Part shown: in pieces, positions 43,440 to 53,762 of the stretch
Position numbering within the stretch: position 1 is the first letter of the stretch
Layout of the letters: every line of letters begins with the position of its first letter
Source of the DNA: Lucinisca nassula
Lineage: Eukaryota; Mollusca; Bivalvia; Lucinida; Lucinidae
Assembly: GCA_963580285.1 (NCBI GenBank)
Contig: OY757026.1
Coordinates: forward strand, 85,720,651-85,784,650
Direction of reading: 5' to 3'
Length of the DNA stretch: 64,000 bases
Made by a program: the position numbers and the translations under genes
Notes under the pieces: model-generated
What the model was told of the DNA's origin: nothing
The model's database searches: none
The model's input: only the letters and a program-made list of their open reading frames with translations

Positions 43440-44002
43440 TTAATAACACACCCGGATGCTTAAAACCATTTATGTTATCGTTAAAACCGGCATTTTTCAC
43501 GGATAAAAAATCGATCTATTTCAAATTCGTATTTTTTCACGGATAAAATAGACGATATATTTCTTGTTAACATTTTTCACGTATAAAAAGTCGATATATT
43601 TCTTATTCTAGTCTTAATATTGAATTTTGGTGCTCGTTAAAGCTGCCTCAATTAGTACTCCAATTATAATTATTTTGAACAAATAAACCGAAAATAATAT
43701 ATACTCCGTTAACCCGATTTCTTCATCAGGTTAACAGATCCATGGAATGAAGACCCCTGTAAACCCCATTCTATATAGAGAAAAGTGGGGTTTACGGGGG
43801 TGTTCAGTATTTTCCTTATTTTCGCCGAAAGCTATAGATAGTTGGTATTCGTTAGAACCGCCTCATTTTGGCGGTTCTAACGAGCACCAACAATCTATAT
43901 CAGGGCTAGAAATAAGAAAAATATCGCACATTTTCATCTGAAAATACAGTTCAGGTGAAGAAAAAACGCCATTTTAGCGCCCGGGTGTGTTATCGTAATG
44001 AT
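43440..44002. mobile_element. Composite hairpin MITE with two cores
   Basis: Left end AATAACACACCCGG and right CCGGGTGTGTTATCGTAATG. It contains a broken core (GGTGCTCGTTAAAGCTGCCT, 43630) and an intact one (GGTATTCGTTAGAACCGCCT / GGCGGTTCTAACGAGCACC, about 43845-43890). The CCCC/GGGG secondary hairpin lies near 43745-43800. It looks like one family member inserted in, or duplicated within, another. Confidence 0.7.
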
Positions 44003-44186
44003 CTGATGTGGGATTTAGAGGGTGTTTCGTACACGGACTTGTTAACAAGACGTTAAGTAAATTTAATGATCATTCGTTTTTATGCATTCCGGAGGAAGTT
44101 TTCTGAAGACGAGGCCGCATGATTTCAGCGTACCATAGAAGCCGTTTGCGCAAACATTATATTACGTGCACACCAGTAGTGTTTCC

Positions 44187-44455
44187 ATCACGAAAACACA
44201 CCTGTATACTTTTGACCCCCTTGGACCCCACTTTTATATAGTAAAACTGGGATTTACAGGGGTAAATCTTTTTTTCTAATTTCTGCTCTAAAATATAGAT
44301 TGTGGGTACTCGTTAGAACCGCCTCATGGAGTACCCAAAATCTATACTTTGAGCAGAAATAAGAAAAAAAAATACAATTGTTCACCTGAAAATTTTCGAT
44401 TTTACGGCGGAAAAATTTACCATGCATTAGTATACTATAGGCGTCTTTTCGTAAA
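44187..44455. mobile_element. Hairpin MITE, reverse-oriented copy
   Basis: CATCACGAAAACACACCTG on the left and AGGCGTCTTTTCGTAA on the right. The CCCC block comes before the core, so it is inverted relative to 15632-15914. The core arm has lost part of one side (GAACCGCCTCATGGAGTACC). Confidence 0.78.
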
Positions 44456-44458
44456 GAA

Positions 44459-44785
44459 GATAGTTTTGCACCATTAAGGGGAATAGATACACATGGCAGA
44501 TATGTCCGCCATTTTTCAAAGGGAGACAAATATCAGGACTTCATGTTCGCTTGTCTATAAATTATGTCCCACGGGAAAAAAGGGTCTACTCTTAAAGGAA
44601 AGAATACGCTCCTTCTCTTTTTGAGAGCTGACACCAGTCCTGTTGAAATGGAAGGCAAAAATACTTTTGCAGTGCCCCCCCCCCCACCCACACCCACCCA
44701 CACCCACACCCCAATCCCACCAAAGTTTTATCCATTCTCCTTAAGAGAGCAAGTTTTTATACTATTGAAATTGGAACAGTGTTAA
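44459..44785 (+). mobile_element. Fragment related to the Tigger-type piece at 12004
   Basis: CCATTAAGGGGAATAG, CATGGCAGATATGTCCGCC, TCAAAGGGAGACAA and GGGTCTACTCTTAAAGGAAA follow the same order as 12015-12150. A C-tract and CACCCA repeats lie at 44676-44713. No termini. Confidence 0.5.
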
Positions 44786-45039
44786 AAGATTCCTCAAACA
44801 TATCAATTAATATCGTTTGTGATAAAGACACACCAGTTAAAAGTACCTCACTGTGTTCTGTATGCTAAAGTTGGACATACTTGGTTCTGCCTATTTCATG
44901 TTCAAATTTAAGTCGACATAAAAAGCATACGGCTGCACCTAAAACGTACTTGCGCTTAAAACAATACACAAAATGGAGTGTAGTTTATATTTTCTTATCA
45001 TTTGGGATCATTGATTCCATTGTGGAATTTTGAAAATAT

Positions 45040-45091
45040 CTGATGGTCACTGATGAGGCCTAATTGGCCGAAACTAGCTAGTCTGGCCCAG
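45040..45091 (+). ncRNA. Type I hammerhead self-cleaving ribozyme
   Basis: All core bases are present in order: CTGATGA (45050-45056), stem II GGCC/GGCC (45057-45060, 45066-45069) with loop TAATT, and GAAA (45070-45073). A 3-bp stem III follows (A-C-T with A-G-T around loop AGCT), then C17 at 45083 as the cleavage position. Stem I is GGTCA (45045-45049) with TGGCC (45084-45088), extended by CTG/CAG after an AT bulge. Cleavage is expected between 45083 and 45084 in the transcript. Short stem III and stem I left open are typical of type I hammerheads in Penelope-like elements and metazoan retrozymes. Upstream GTAGTTTATATTTT is shared with the second ribozyme at 63705-63750. Confidence 0.88.
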
Positions 45092-45539
45092 AAAACATGT
45101 GCACTCCATATTTCTCAGTTCTGTGGCGACTCCTTGCTTCCAAAGGAATACCCTTTCTAGAACATATTATTAGGTTCTGACGGACACAGATTAATGTCAC
45201 GAACTGAATGTTCGCGGCAAGACTTGTTTTAATGTTGCAGCACGAACCCAATATACATATTGGGTCCGAGGGAACCATATACGCCTGATATTATTCCCGC
45301 CATTTATCACACGGGAGGTAACTGCTACGGCAGCTAGTTTGCTCCCTATCAACATAGATTCTGAAACAAAACTGTACTCTTAAAGGGAAGGAACAAAACG
45401 AATGTCAAATTTAAAGGCGATCAAATCCAATTTAAAGTGTTCATATGATAAAGAGAATCTTACAATCATGGTCAAAGGCTCGTTTCATAATTTCATATGA
45501 AATGACCACTCATGTATGATCCTCTATATATTTAATATA
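45092..45539. other. No gene recognised; possible body of the ribozyme-bearing element
   Basis: Sequence downstream of the ribozyme. CACACGGGAGGTAACTGC and ACTCTTAAAGGGAAGG resemble Tigger-type pieces. I cannot define a repeat boundary. Confidence 0.35.
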
Positions 45540-45713
45540 GAGAAACATGGTGTTTGCAGTCTTTCTCATTTCTGTTCCAATACATAGGTTGTCGGCATTC
45601 GTTAGAACCGCCTTGCCGAAGTGACCAACAATCTATGTTTTGAGCAGAAATTTGAAGAAAATATCTGAAAATTTTCGTAACAGAACAATTGCATCCCCGG
45701 AATCGTGTAATGC
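45540..45713. mobile_element. Hairpin MITE remnant
   Basis: CATTCGTTAGAACCGCCTTG followed by CCAACAATCTATGTTTTGAG, ending CGGAATCGTGTAATG. One arm of the core is largely deleted. Confidence 0.6.
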
Positions 45714-46190
45714 CGTGACGCTGAAAACAGAGGAGTTATTGTGTATCTATTGTGAAATTTTGTTTTATTAATATTTAAAATATCAGAGGATTATTTCGTT
45801 TGCCGAGTTACTGCCATGGAAAGAGAAATTGGTTTCCTTTGTTCCATATTGATAAACTCAGGTAAGAGTTTCGTTCTTTCTTTCTTCCTTCTTTCTTTCT
45901 TTGCCTTTCTGTCTTTCGGTCCTACATTTTCCTTCTTTCTTTTACTTTCTTTTTCTTTCTGTCTGCGAGTTAAGAATAGTTGCAGTATGAACCCTTAATG
46001 AGAAAAGTGTTTTTAATTATTAGTAGTGTTATTTGCAAACAGCTTTGAATGCATGAACATGTATAATTAATTCTCTTTGATTCAGCCTAAAATGGAATTT
46101 AATTCCCTGGTGCATTCGTTTAGAAAACAATACAACATGTAGAAATGACAAAGGAAACACGAAAAAAAAAATGGATGCATAAAGTCGAGT
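45714..46190. other. No gene recognised
   Basis: Contains a CTTT/TTTC-rich stretch (45878-45965). No supported frame. Confidence 0.45.
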
Positions 46191-46194
46191 GAAG

Positions 46195-47275
46195 ATGTCT
46201 ACTTACAGTTGTCACTGACCTGTGTTCTATATAAATTGCTTGAACACATAGTCTGCTCAAACATCATGGCCCACTTGGATGAACATAAAGTTTTGTCAGA
46301 CAGACAACATGCATTTAGGAAAAGGCATTGTTGCGAAACTCAGTTGTTAATGATTGGGCAAAAATCTTAGACAAAGGGGTTGGGGGGTGGGGTGGAAAGC
46401 AGGTGAAAACATATATTCTGGACTTCGAGAACGCTTATGACAACCCTCCTCATGAACTACATGTTGGGCCCAAATGGGGCATGAGATTTCAGCCAGTTAA
46501 GTGCAATATTATGCAGATAACTGGGAAGATGTCTAATAGAGTTGAGGCTTCTTAAACTTTAGAGGGAACGGTCCTCGAAAATGTGGATTCCATTAAATAC
46601 CTTGGTGTGACAATCACTCACGATTTGAGATGGAATACACACATTAGAAATACGCGTACAAAGGCGAATAGAAAACTTGGTTTCCTGAGGCGAAAACTTC
46701 AATAGTGTCCCCAGGATGTAAAAGAGACAGTATGTAGGGGACTTGTTCGCCGAAACTTGGAATATGGCAGTTGCATTTGGGGCCCAAACGGAGTGGTCCT
46801 TAATGAAGAAATTGAAAAAGGTCAGAATACAGCTGCTAGATTTGTAATAGGGAATTACTACTTTGAAACTGGGAGCATGACTTGAATTCTAGGAAAATTA
46901 AGATGGGAGTCTCTCAAGAAAAGGAGAAGAGACTGTAGGCTCATACTCTTATACAAAGGTTTAAAGGGTGCTGCCAGCATTCCAACAGATGACCGTGTTC
47001 CCCCAGCTAGGCTCTGTAGAAAGCACCATCCAATGACGTTTCATACCCTTGCTGCAAGAACTGACATTTATAAAGAATATTTCTTCCCCCGAACAATTAG
47101 AGATTGGAATGCCTTTCCCGATTCGATTATTTCGACGGCTGAAGGTGCTGAGGATTGTGTAGCTAAGTTTACCTCTTTGGCTAGAGCTAGGGACTAACTT
47201 CCCATATCACAGGTCCTGGTGTATGAATGTCATTTGACGTGTCACCAGTAACAATTCTGATTCTGATTCTGATTC
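46195..47275 (+). pseudogene. CR1/Jockey-group LINE, 5'-truncated with RT palm deleted
   Basis: Three-frame reading gives LTCVLYKLLEHIVCSNIMAH, LSDRQHAFRK, then ILDFENAYD of the RT. The sequence jumps directly to KWGMRFQPVKCNIMQITGK and continues DSIKYLGVTITHDLRWNTHI, NRKLGFLRRKL, RNLEYGSCIWGP, TAARFVIGNY and FFPRTIRDWNAFPDSI. The catalytic ADD block that belongs between these parts is missing, so about 100 residues are deleted internally. The copy ends with four TTCTGA-type repeats (about 47249-47279), a 3' microsatellite typical of CR1-like elements. Inactive. Confidence 0.85.
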
Positions 47276-47508
47276 TGAATTTACTGAGAAGGTAAAGCGG
47301 AAAGAGCTTCCTTCGAGGATGTCTTGTAGAACTCAATTTGGGCTGTACAGAGAGATAGAAATCTTCTAAAGAGCTAAAGCACCTCTCTGTCGATACCGAA
47401 TTGTGCAAGAGATTTTACTAAGACTCGGTGGATAAGATGTTAAGGTCGTAGTACCAAAGCGCCAATCCAAAATCATTAATCCATAGACAAAATGGCAAAT
47501 ATTATTGT
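47276..47508. other. Short spacer
   Basis: No feature recognised between the LINE 3' end and the next MITE. Confidence 0.4.
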
Positions 47509-47766
47509 CATCAGGAAAACGCGCCTATATAATTTTGACGGATCCCACTTTTATATAGTAAAACTGGGGTTGACAGAGGTAAACCTATTTTTCTTATTTC
47601 TGCTCTAAAATATAGATTGTGGGTACTCGTTAGGCGGTTCTAACGAGTACCCGCAATCTATATTTTGAGCAGAAATAAGAAAAATATCGCAATTTTTCAT
47701 CTTAAAATTTTCATTTTTTCGGTGATAAAGGTTACAATGTATTTGTATAGGCATGTTTTCGTAATG
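47509..47766. mobile_element. Hairpin MITE, reverse-oriented copy with minimal loop
   Basis: CATCAGGAAAACGCGCC on the left and AGGCATGTTTTCGTAATG on the right. The core is GTGGGTACTCGTTAG directly joined to GCGGTTCTAACGAGTACC, so the CGCC tip of the hairpin has been lost while the outer 40 bp of stem stay paired. Confidence 0.82.
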
Positions 47767-47874
47767 TTCAGATCAACAGACATGGACTCCAGAAGAGGGT
47801 AATCAGGCGAGAAAGGAATCTGTCACACAGCAACAGATATTATTTTGAAAACTGATTTATAGTTTTCCATATTT

Positions 47875-47963
47875 CTCCATACAAACCTATTTTGTGGGTA
47901 TTCATTAGAACCGCCTCGCCGAGGCGGTTCTAATGAATACCCACTACATAGGTTTTTATTGTG
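47875..47963. repeat. Solo MITE core hairpin with matching arm changes
   Basis: GTGGGTATTCATTAGAACCG and CGGTTCTAATGAATACCCAC pair exactly around CCTCGCCGAGG. Relative to the usual GTACTCGTTAG, two bases differ in the left arm and the complementary two in the right. Confidence 0.85.
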
Positions 47964-47967
47964 AATC

Positions 47968-48167
47968 CATTACGAAAACACGCCTATACAAATACATTGT
48001 CAATTTTACCGCCGAAAATACAAACATTTTAAGATGATAAATTGTGATTATTTTTCTTATTTCTGCTCACAATAAGAAAAATACGGTATACCCATGTAAA
48101 CCCCAGTTTTACTGTATAAAAGTGGGGTTAGAGGGGATCAAAATTATATAGGCGTGTTTTCGTGATG
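47968..48167. mobile_element. Hairpin MITE lacking its core hairpin
   Basis: Perfect family termini (CATTACGAAAACACGCC, GGCGTGTTTTCGTGATG) and the CCCCAGTTTTACTGTATA block. The core is reduced to TTATTTCTGCTCACAATAAG, i.e. the whole arm has dropped out at its base. Length 200 bp against about 283 for a full copy. Confidence 0.85.
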
Positions 48168-48410
48168 CGACAAAAGCTATCCTTCGTTTATCACAGAATA
48201 CAAAACTTATCAATTGCGGTGGTCAATCATATGAGTGCCTTTGCTAAAAGTTGGAACCAGCAGTGATGGGTCGGGACAATGCTGTGCTGGGATCACTAAG
48301 CTGCTGTGGCTCTGTACTGGCTGGCTTCTTCTGCGGGACACAGGGCAGTTGGACACTTGCTTAACCAACATAAAAAACAACTTTCTTCATGATATATGTA
48401 AGGCAATAGA
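48168..48410. other. No gene recognised
   Basis: An 82-codon frame starts here (48235) and runs into repeat family X. It is not a known protein. Confidence 0.4.
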
Positions 48411-48700
48411 GGATTTTATTGATTGTTTTGGGTTTAACGACATGTCAACACTTGAGGGCCATTTTTGTTGTCTCTCAAAGTAAGGAAGAAAAGAGATAAA
48501 CGAGATACTGGTGAAGGTGAAAGCAAAGAACAGGGGAGAAATTGACGAATTGAAATATAGAAACAGATGGAATAACACCACTCCCCCCCCCTACCCGTAC
48601 CTGCTGCAAGGACAGTGGGTCATGTCCAATTGTAAGCCAATATCAGTTGGACGCCCGGTCACGCAAGATACATGTCACCTTGTCCACACCCAACCATCCA
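48411..48700 (+). mobile_element. Interspersed repeat family X, copy 3
   Basis: TTGATTGTTTTGGGTTTAAC, GAGGGCCATTTTTGTTGTCT, GAAATATAGAAACAGATGG, a C-tract, CGTACCTGCTGCAAGGACAG and AAGATACATGTCACCTTGTC. Best preserved copy of the family in the window. The frame 48511-48867 is a by-product. Confidence 0.65.
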
Positions 48701-50560
48701 AGAAGGCAATAGAGGAGTGTTTGTTTGACGAGTATGTACGTCTTCCCATCACAAGTATAGCTTTTACAAAAAGCGAGGTCTACGCTTGGCACATATTAAA
48801 TGTGAATGTCGAGAGTTATATCTCAGAAATGTGTTTTATACATTTAACTGTCTTTGTCAGATTCTAAATGCCAGTCTTCACCCAGGATCCTGCCTACTGA
48901 AGAAAAATTTCTGAAATGTCAAAGCTGCAAATGCTGCATACATTTTTCATCTTTAATTTGGCCCATGTGCAACTACAATATGCTTGTAACATCCTATCAA
49001 AACTGATGGAGAGGTAAAGTAGACAATGTTTCTACACTTTATAGAAGACTATTTGAAGATTAACACAACATGGACATCTCCTCTTCGACGTTTAATGAAT
49101 ATGGCGTCTTCTTGGTCCGGCTTCTGTTTTTTTTTTTTTTTTTTTTTTTTCTAATTTTGGCGGGGTTGCTTTAGATGAGGTTGAGACTTCAGATGCCGCC
49201 ACAAACATCGCTTAGGTTGCAACTGAGGAGGAATTAGAGCCTAAACGAGAGCGACGTTGGTCATCCCCTAATTTTTGGGGGGCATGTTAATGGTCCTGTG
49301 TCAATTTCAATAATGGGATTAGAGTATTTGAGAGACGCCATTTTTATAATCATTGTCACGTTATCGTCGCAATACGTTCCAACACGCTATGCATAAGTTC
49401 GAACGTAGTAAATGAGTCGAGACCGCTAGAGAAACGCTAGGTAGACGCTGTCATGCGTTTATAGAACATTTGCATACGCTAGGAATAAGGTATGATAAAT
49501 TTACTCATATATTACAAATAGGTTCATCTCGTTAGCAGTACGCACTACCTACGACTAAAAGGAGACTTTCACTTGTTTTTTTTTTTTTTTTTTTTTGGTT
49601 TTTTTTTTCAACTTCAGCGTACGCGTGTTTGATAAATTCTCATAGGTCGGAATAAGTTGTCTAGAACGTTATAGTGTGACAGGGCCTTAACGGCGAGGCA
49701 AGTTTTCAGCTCATCAGGTCCGAAACTCCTGGGCAGCTTATAGGATAGGCAGTGATCCGTCGTGGTCGAGAGTGTGGAGATTTTGTATTAGCATATACTA
49801 ATATGACAGCAAATATGGGTTTGTGCAAATGTGATAGCAATTCTGTGCCATAGCTCTGGGCCTCTTTTTAGTGTGAAAGCTTATACTTGTTATAGGCCGC
49901 TCCTTTCTTGTGAGTTCTTACACTTGTTGCATAAATACAAAAGTCAACCTGCATTGTGGGTAATTAATGGCTGTCCTTTAATGTCTACGCCCATGGGAGT
50001 AGACAATAACGGGATACGGGGAGTACTGGGGATTTTCGTGTGGAGGGGTCATTGCTTGCGCAAGTATTCCTATAAAGTCGCTCGACAAAACGTTATAGCA
50101 ACAAAATGTAGTCAACCAATGTCATAGTGACATAGTGTCATTCGACAAAATGTATGGCACCCTCAGATGGCCAAGCAGGCCCTGTCTTGCCCGTCAAACC
50201 CACCAACACCACGCTATTACCAGTGACATGCATATTTAAACATTTCCACCAAAAAAGGAAAATAGAATACACATGTGAAAATTAAAAGTAGATACCCGAG
50301 TAAAAAAAAAAATCTTTTACGCGTTCAAAACCAGGGGCCGAGTGCATAAAGGAGGTGTAGTTTGTGCCGATGTAAGCTACGGCCTTAGATGTAACTAAAA
50401 TATAGAAATAGATGCCCAGAAAAAGCAACAATTAAAGATTACAGCCTATCAATGGCATCAAGAGAAAGGGTAACTAGTAATGATGAAAACAAAAAACGAA
50501 TCAACCAACGCCATTTTCCCCACAAGAGGTGATCAATTTGAACAGGTACAATTTATGACA
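48701..50560. other. 1.9-kb stretch without recognised genes; two poly-T tracts
   Basis: Poly-T runs at 49128-49150 and 49579-49597. 49370-49480 holds several ACGCTA/AACGTAGTA words reminiscent of the 16-21 kb satellites but no clear unit. A 98-codon frame (49831-50127) is unrecognised. Confidence 0.5.
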
Positions 50561-50655
50561 GCCTCCGCCAATTGGGGCTTGAAGAAATAGATGCTTCCAC
50601 TCAGAGCTGAAACCGACCCGCACACGAGTACTGATAAACTGCTTAGTGGATCTAA
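50561..50655 (+). mobile_element. SINE-like copy (GGGGCTTGAAG family), 5' part split by a PLE
   Basis: GCCTCCGCCAATTGGGGCTT through CACACGAGTACTGATAAACT to GCTTAGTGGATCTAA. Its continuation (GCCCAGGCAATGCGG...) is found at 51397-51612, after the PLE fragment. Confidence 0.8.
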
Positions 50656-51397
50656 AAAGTAGAAGTAAAACAAAGATCAGGAATCGATACCATTAACTTA
50701 CTCCACCCATCAAAGACACCAAAGGGAAAGAAACACAAACATTAAGCGACCAGACCATAATGGAAACCTAAACAAAGGAAGGCTATAACGACAGTTACTT
50801 TCCCACAAAATGGCCATATGGCCATCCAAAATAAAAAGACACAAGGGATACACACAGTAAGTAACAAACAACAACATAAATAAACCGCCACAGAAGAACC
50901 GCCTTGGACCGGTCAGTGGAAAGATTTCCACTGGGGGGGGGGGGGGCTTAAATCGATTTTAAGTGGCCACAATCCTCGCCCTTACTTCCGTCGCGCTTTA
51001 GACAAATAATTTGTTCAGTCCGCATGAAGGCCTCCTAATTCATTAGTGCAACATCTCCATGAACACAAAAAATCAAAGAACCACAGAGGTGAAACAATGG
51101 TGAGGACTCGACAGCAAGAAACCACTGAAATGCTGGAGCAAAAGAAAACCAACAGTTAGACTCCGATGGGCCGGACCAGAGACAGAGCATCAGGCACCAA
51201 CCAACATTACCAAGAATTAGATCTCTCTAATTCTCAATAAGCCTTTACGTTGGAGCCGTCATAGAATCTGAGGCCTGACCCACCGGCGTGCAATTAAAGA
51301 GGGAAGCAAAGTTGCCAACCGTGATTGGGTTAACTACCATACATGCAGTCTGTCGTATAATATCCATGTTGTACCCAATCTTTTTATATCGAAGAAT
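50656..51397 (-). mobile_element. PLE 3' module with coding remnant, inserted in a SINE
   Basis: Full minus-strand 3' module from AGTAGAAGTAAAACAAAGAT to CATCAGGCACCAACCAACAT. It then gives the C-terminal coding remnant ending at CCAATCTTTTTATATCGAAG. A G-run lies at about 50934-50946. This copy is the best reference for the module and for placing the LINE junction at 4508. Confidence 0.88.
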
Positions 51398-51612
51398 GAA
51401 TGCCCAGGCAATGCGGTGCGAGTCGGACCGTCCATGCTTAAAATCCTTATTGGCATGGGTTAGGGTTAGGGTTAGGCTGTGGTTTGTTGGGATGTCATTT
51501 CATCTCAATTTCGGGTAAAAGTCCCGCAAAATTGGAAGCAATGTCTCCAAAATAACCTTTACAGTGTGGACGGGGACGTTAAACGTCAAATCAAACAAAC
51601 AAACAAACAATC
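51397..51612 (+). mobile_element. SINE-like copy, 3' part, with telomere-like insert
   Basis: GCCCAGGCAATGCGGTGCG, CGGACCGTCCATGC, then GGGTTAGGGTTAGGGTTAGG at 51457-51476 where other copies read GGTTTCATTGGGCGACGGGG. It resumes GATGTCATTTCATCTCAAT and ends in a CAAA tail. Completes the copy begun at 50561. Confidence 0.82.
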
Positions 51613-52630
51613 AATTTATGAAAATTAATTGAATAAACGATAATAACAATACACAACCCAAAGCACATACAACATGAAGAGGCCGACAAAGCTATATTTA
51701 AATAAACAGCATTAGAACCATTGCCTTAAGACGAGTCAGTAAAGTAGTCGCTGATAAGATTGACTAACCGGAGCTATTCAGGTGTTGTCAATATATGTCA
51801 ATTTCGCTTAGTCCACCAGAAGATTCGATAGAGTGCCTTTCGCATACTTTAATAATCATATACTCCACAGCTTTGTTTGTGTTACACTTGAATTCACCCA
51901 ATCGAGCGACGTGGTTTACCGTTATGTTAATAGAACATTCCGAAGGCAGATGCAAACGATGGCTCCGCCTAGTCAATCTAACCTGCGACTACTATACGAC
52001 TGTCTTAAAAGTTGGCATTGGGAGGCTATACAATGTATTATAAATTCGATTGAAAAGTAATAAAGGATACTTAGAAGAACTCAAAGAAGGAATGATTTTC
52101 TATCCCGCGCTAAAGAAAAAGATTATTCTAGCATTTTTTGAGTAGGAGCTTGAATTGTTATTTGCGTGACATCAATGAAACCGATTACATTCAGAAGCCT
52201 TGCTTTGGTATGAAAAACATGTTTGACTGTATTTATCTGGGCATCTGTAATTGAAATTGCACATAGCGATCCATTTTATTATTATTATTATTATTATTTA
52301 AACAATGTTTATAGAGGGTGACGCAATTAGCTTATACAACTATTCTACCTTGCGGTCCTCTGCAACAATAAACAAGCATTATATATGCATCTATATATAT
52401 AAGAAATGAAATGAACATCGAACACAACAATGGAAGTGCGAGCACCCCTGATGACATTCGGCAATTTGCATTAAAAATGATGGATACAAACCGAGCGTAT
52501 AAAAAATAAAAAGACAATGCTAAGAGTAAAACATTAAAACGAACATAATGTTAAAATTTGGAACATGCAGTAAAAATCTTAGAACATAAGCATACTTTCA
52601 CCAAGCTGCCAATTAGCTGGTCACATGTGT
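51613..52630. other. No gene recognised
   Basis: AT-rich sequence with a (TTA)n run at about 52277-52298. Overlapping 60-82-codon frames near 51790-52060 on both strands are unrecognised. Confidence 0.5.
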
Positions 52631-52639
52631 AAGTCCTAT

Positions 52640-53115
52640 GTGGTAAATAAAATATTCTAGTATATTGGTTTTATTCTCTTTTTAAAAGTGATAAGGGAAT
52701 CGGAGTCTCGAAGAGCATTCCATAGCTGATGGCTGAGTAGGAAAAAGAGCCTTTATACATTTCAGTGCGTGTGAATGGTATATACGAGTATAGGGTGCCA
52801 TTTTCGGATGCCCGTAAGTTTGATTAATGGATTTCAGACAAAGGCTTTAGGAGAGATTATGAATAGAGCTTTATACATGTTATTTAGAGCTTTATACGTG
52901 TAAACTGCTGTATTATATTATTTTTTGGTTTAAGCTCTCGGAACATTTGAGAAGATGATGTACTTATGTGCGTTTTAGGTACAATTCTTGCTGCGCGTTT
53001 CTGCAATTTGGTCAGTCTTTCTAAATTCGAGGTAGATCCCTAGGTTACAGATCCACAGCCTATTAAAGGAAGAATGCATAAGTCCTTTGAGAACATAAAA
53101 TCCGTCTGATAATCC
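52640..53115 (-). pseudogene. LINE reverse-transcriptase C-terminal fragment
   Basis: Reverse-strand translation in shifting frames gives LTKLQKRAARIV, HISTSSSQMFRELK and near the 3' end HQLWNALRDSDSLITFKKRI, the standard thumb/C-terminal sequence of CR1/Jockey-type LINEs. Several frameshifts and a divergent middle. No catalytic motif is included. Confidence 0.72.
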
Positions 53116-53407
53116 TGCATGCAGTTGATTTATTAGTATTTACTAAGTCACCAAGTGTACTCTGGAAACAGCCGCTCTCCAAATATGGCAACTCGACAAA
53201 GATCTGAATGTCGGCTGAAATCGCGTAAGATGTTCCAAGCCAGGGCGGAGTTAATTAATTCAAGCAATCTGTAGCGAAGTAATCTTAATCGCTCATAAAG
53301 CTCAATAGCATAATAAATATTCAAAGGATTTGATTGTCTCTAAATACCCATTATCTCCTCAGGTTCTCCTATACTGTAAATAGTCAAACCAATATGCAAT
53401 TCCCGCA
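53116..53407. other. Unassigned spacer
   Basis: May be more LINE debris. Nothing recognisable. Confidence 0.4.
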
Positions 53408-53685
53408 TCATGTGAACACGTCCGTGAAATAAAGACCCCCTAAACCCCACTTTATATTGGGAAAACTGGGGTTTACGGGGGTAAATATCATTTTCCTTAT
53501 TTTTGCTCCAAAACATAGGTCGTGGGTACTCGTTAGAACCGCCTCAGTGAGGCGGTTCTAACGAGAACCCAAAACCTATGTTTGGAGTATAAATAAGAAA
53601 AATATGACAAATTTTCATCATAAAAATACCTTTTTTTTGAGGTATGAAAAAATGCACTATACCATAATGGTGTGTTATCGTAATG
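53408..53685. mobile_element. Hairpin MITE, reverse-oriented copy
   Basis: Begins CATGTGAACACGTCCG. CCCCACTTTATATTGGGAAA / ACTGGGGTTTACGGGGG precede the core GTACTCGTTAGAACCGCCTC / GAGGCGGTTCTAACGAGAAC (53526-53568). Ends TGGTGTGTTATCGTAATG. Confidence 0.8.
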
Positions 53686-53697
53686 CATCCATTTTTA

Positions 53698-53762
53698 CAT
53701 AGAATAATGCAAAATAGAATAATGCAAAATAGAATAATGCAAAATCGAATAATGCAAAATAA
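53698..53762. repeat. 15-bp minisatellite (ATAGAATAATGCAAA)4
   Basis: Four consecutive units with one substitution (ATCGAATAATGCAAA), directly next to the MITE end, which itself ends in TAATGCA. Confidence 0.9.

Noticed and set aside
49700..49730. GGACCTGATGAGCTGAAAAC on the minus strand as a hammerhead
   Set aside because: There is no room for stem II between CTGATGA and GAAA, and stem I does not pair.
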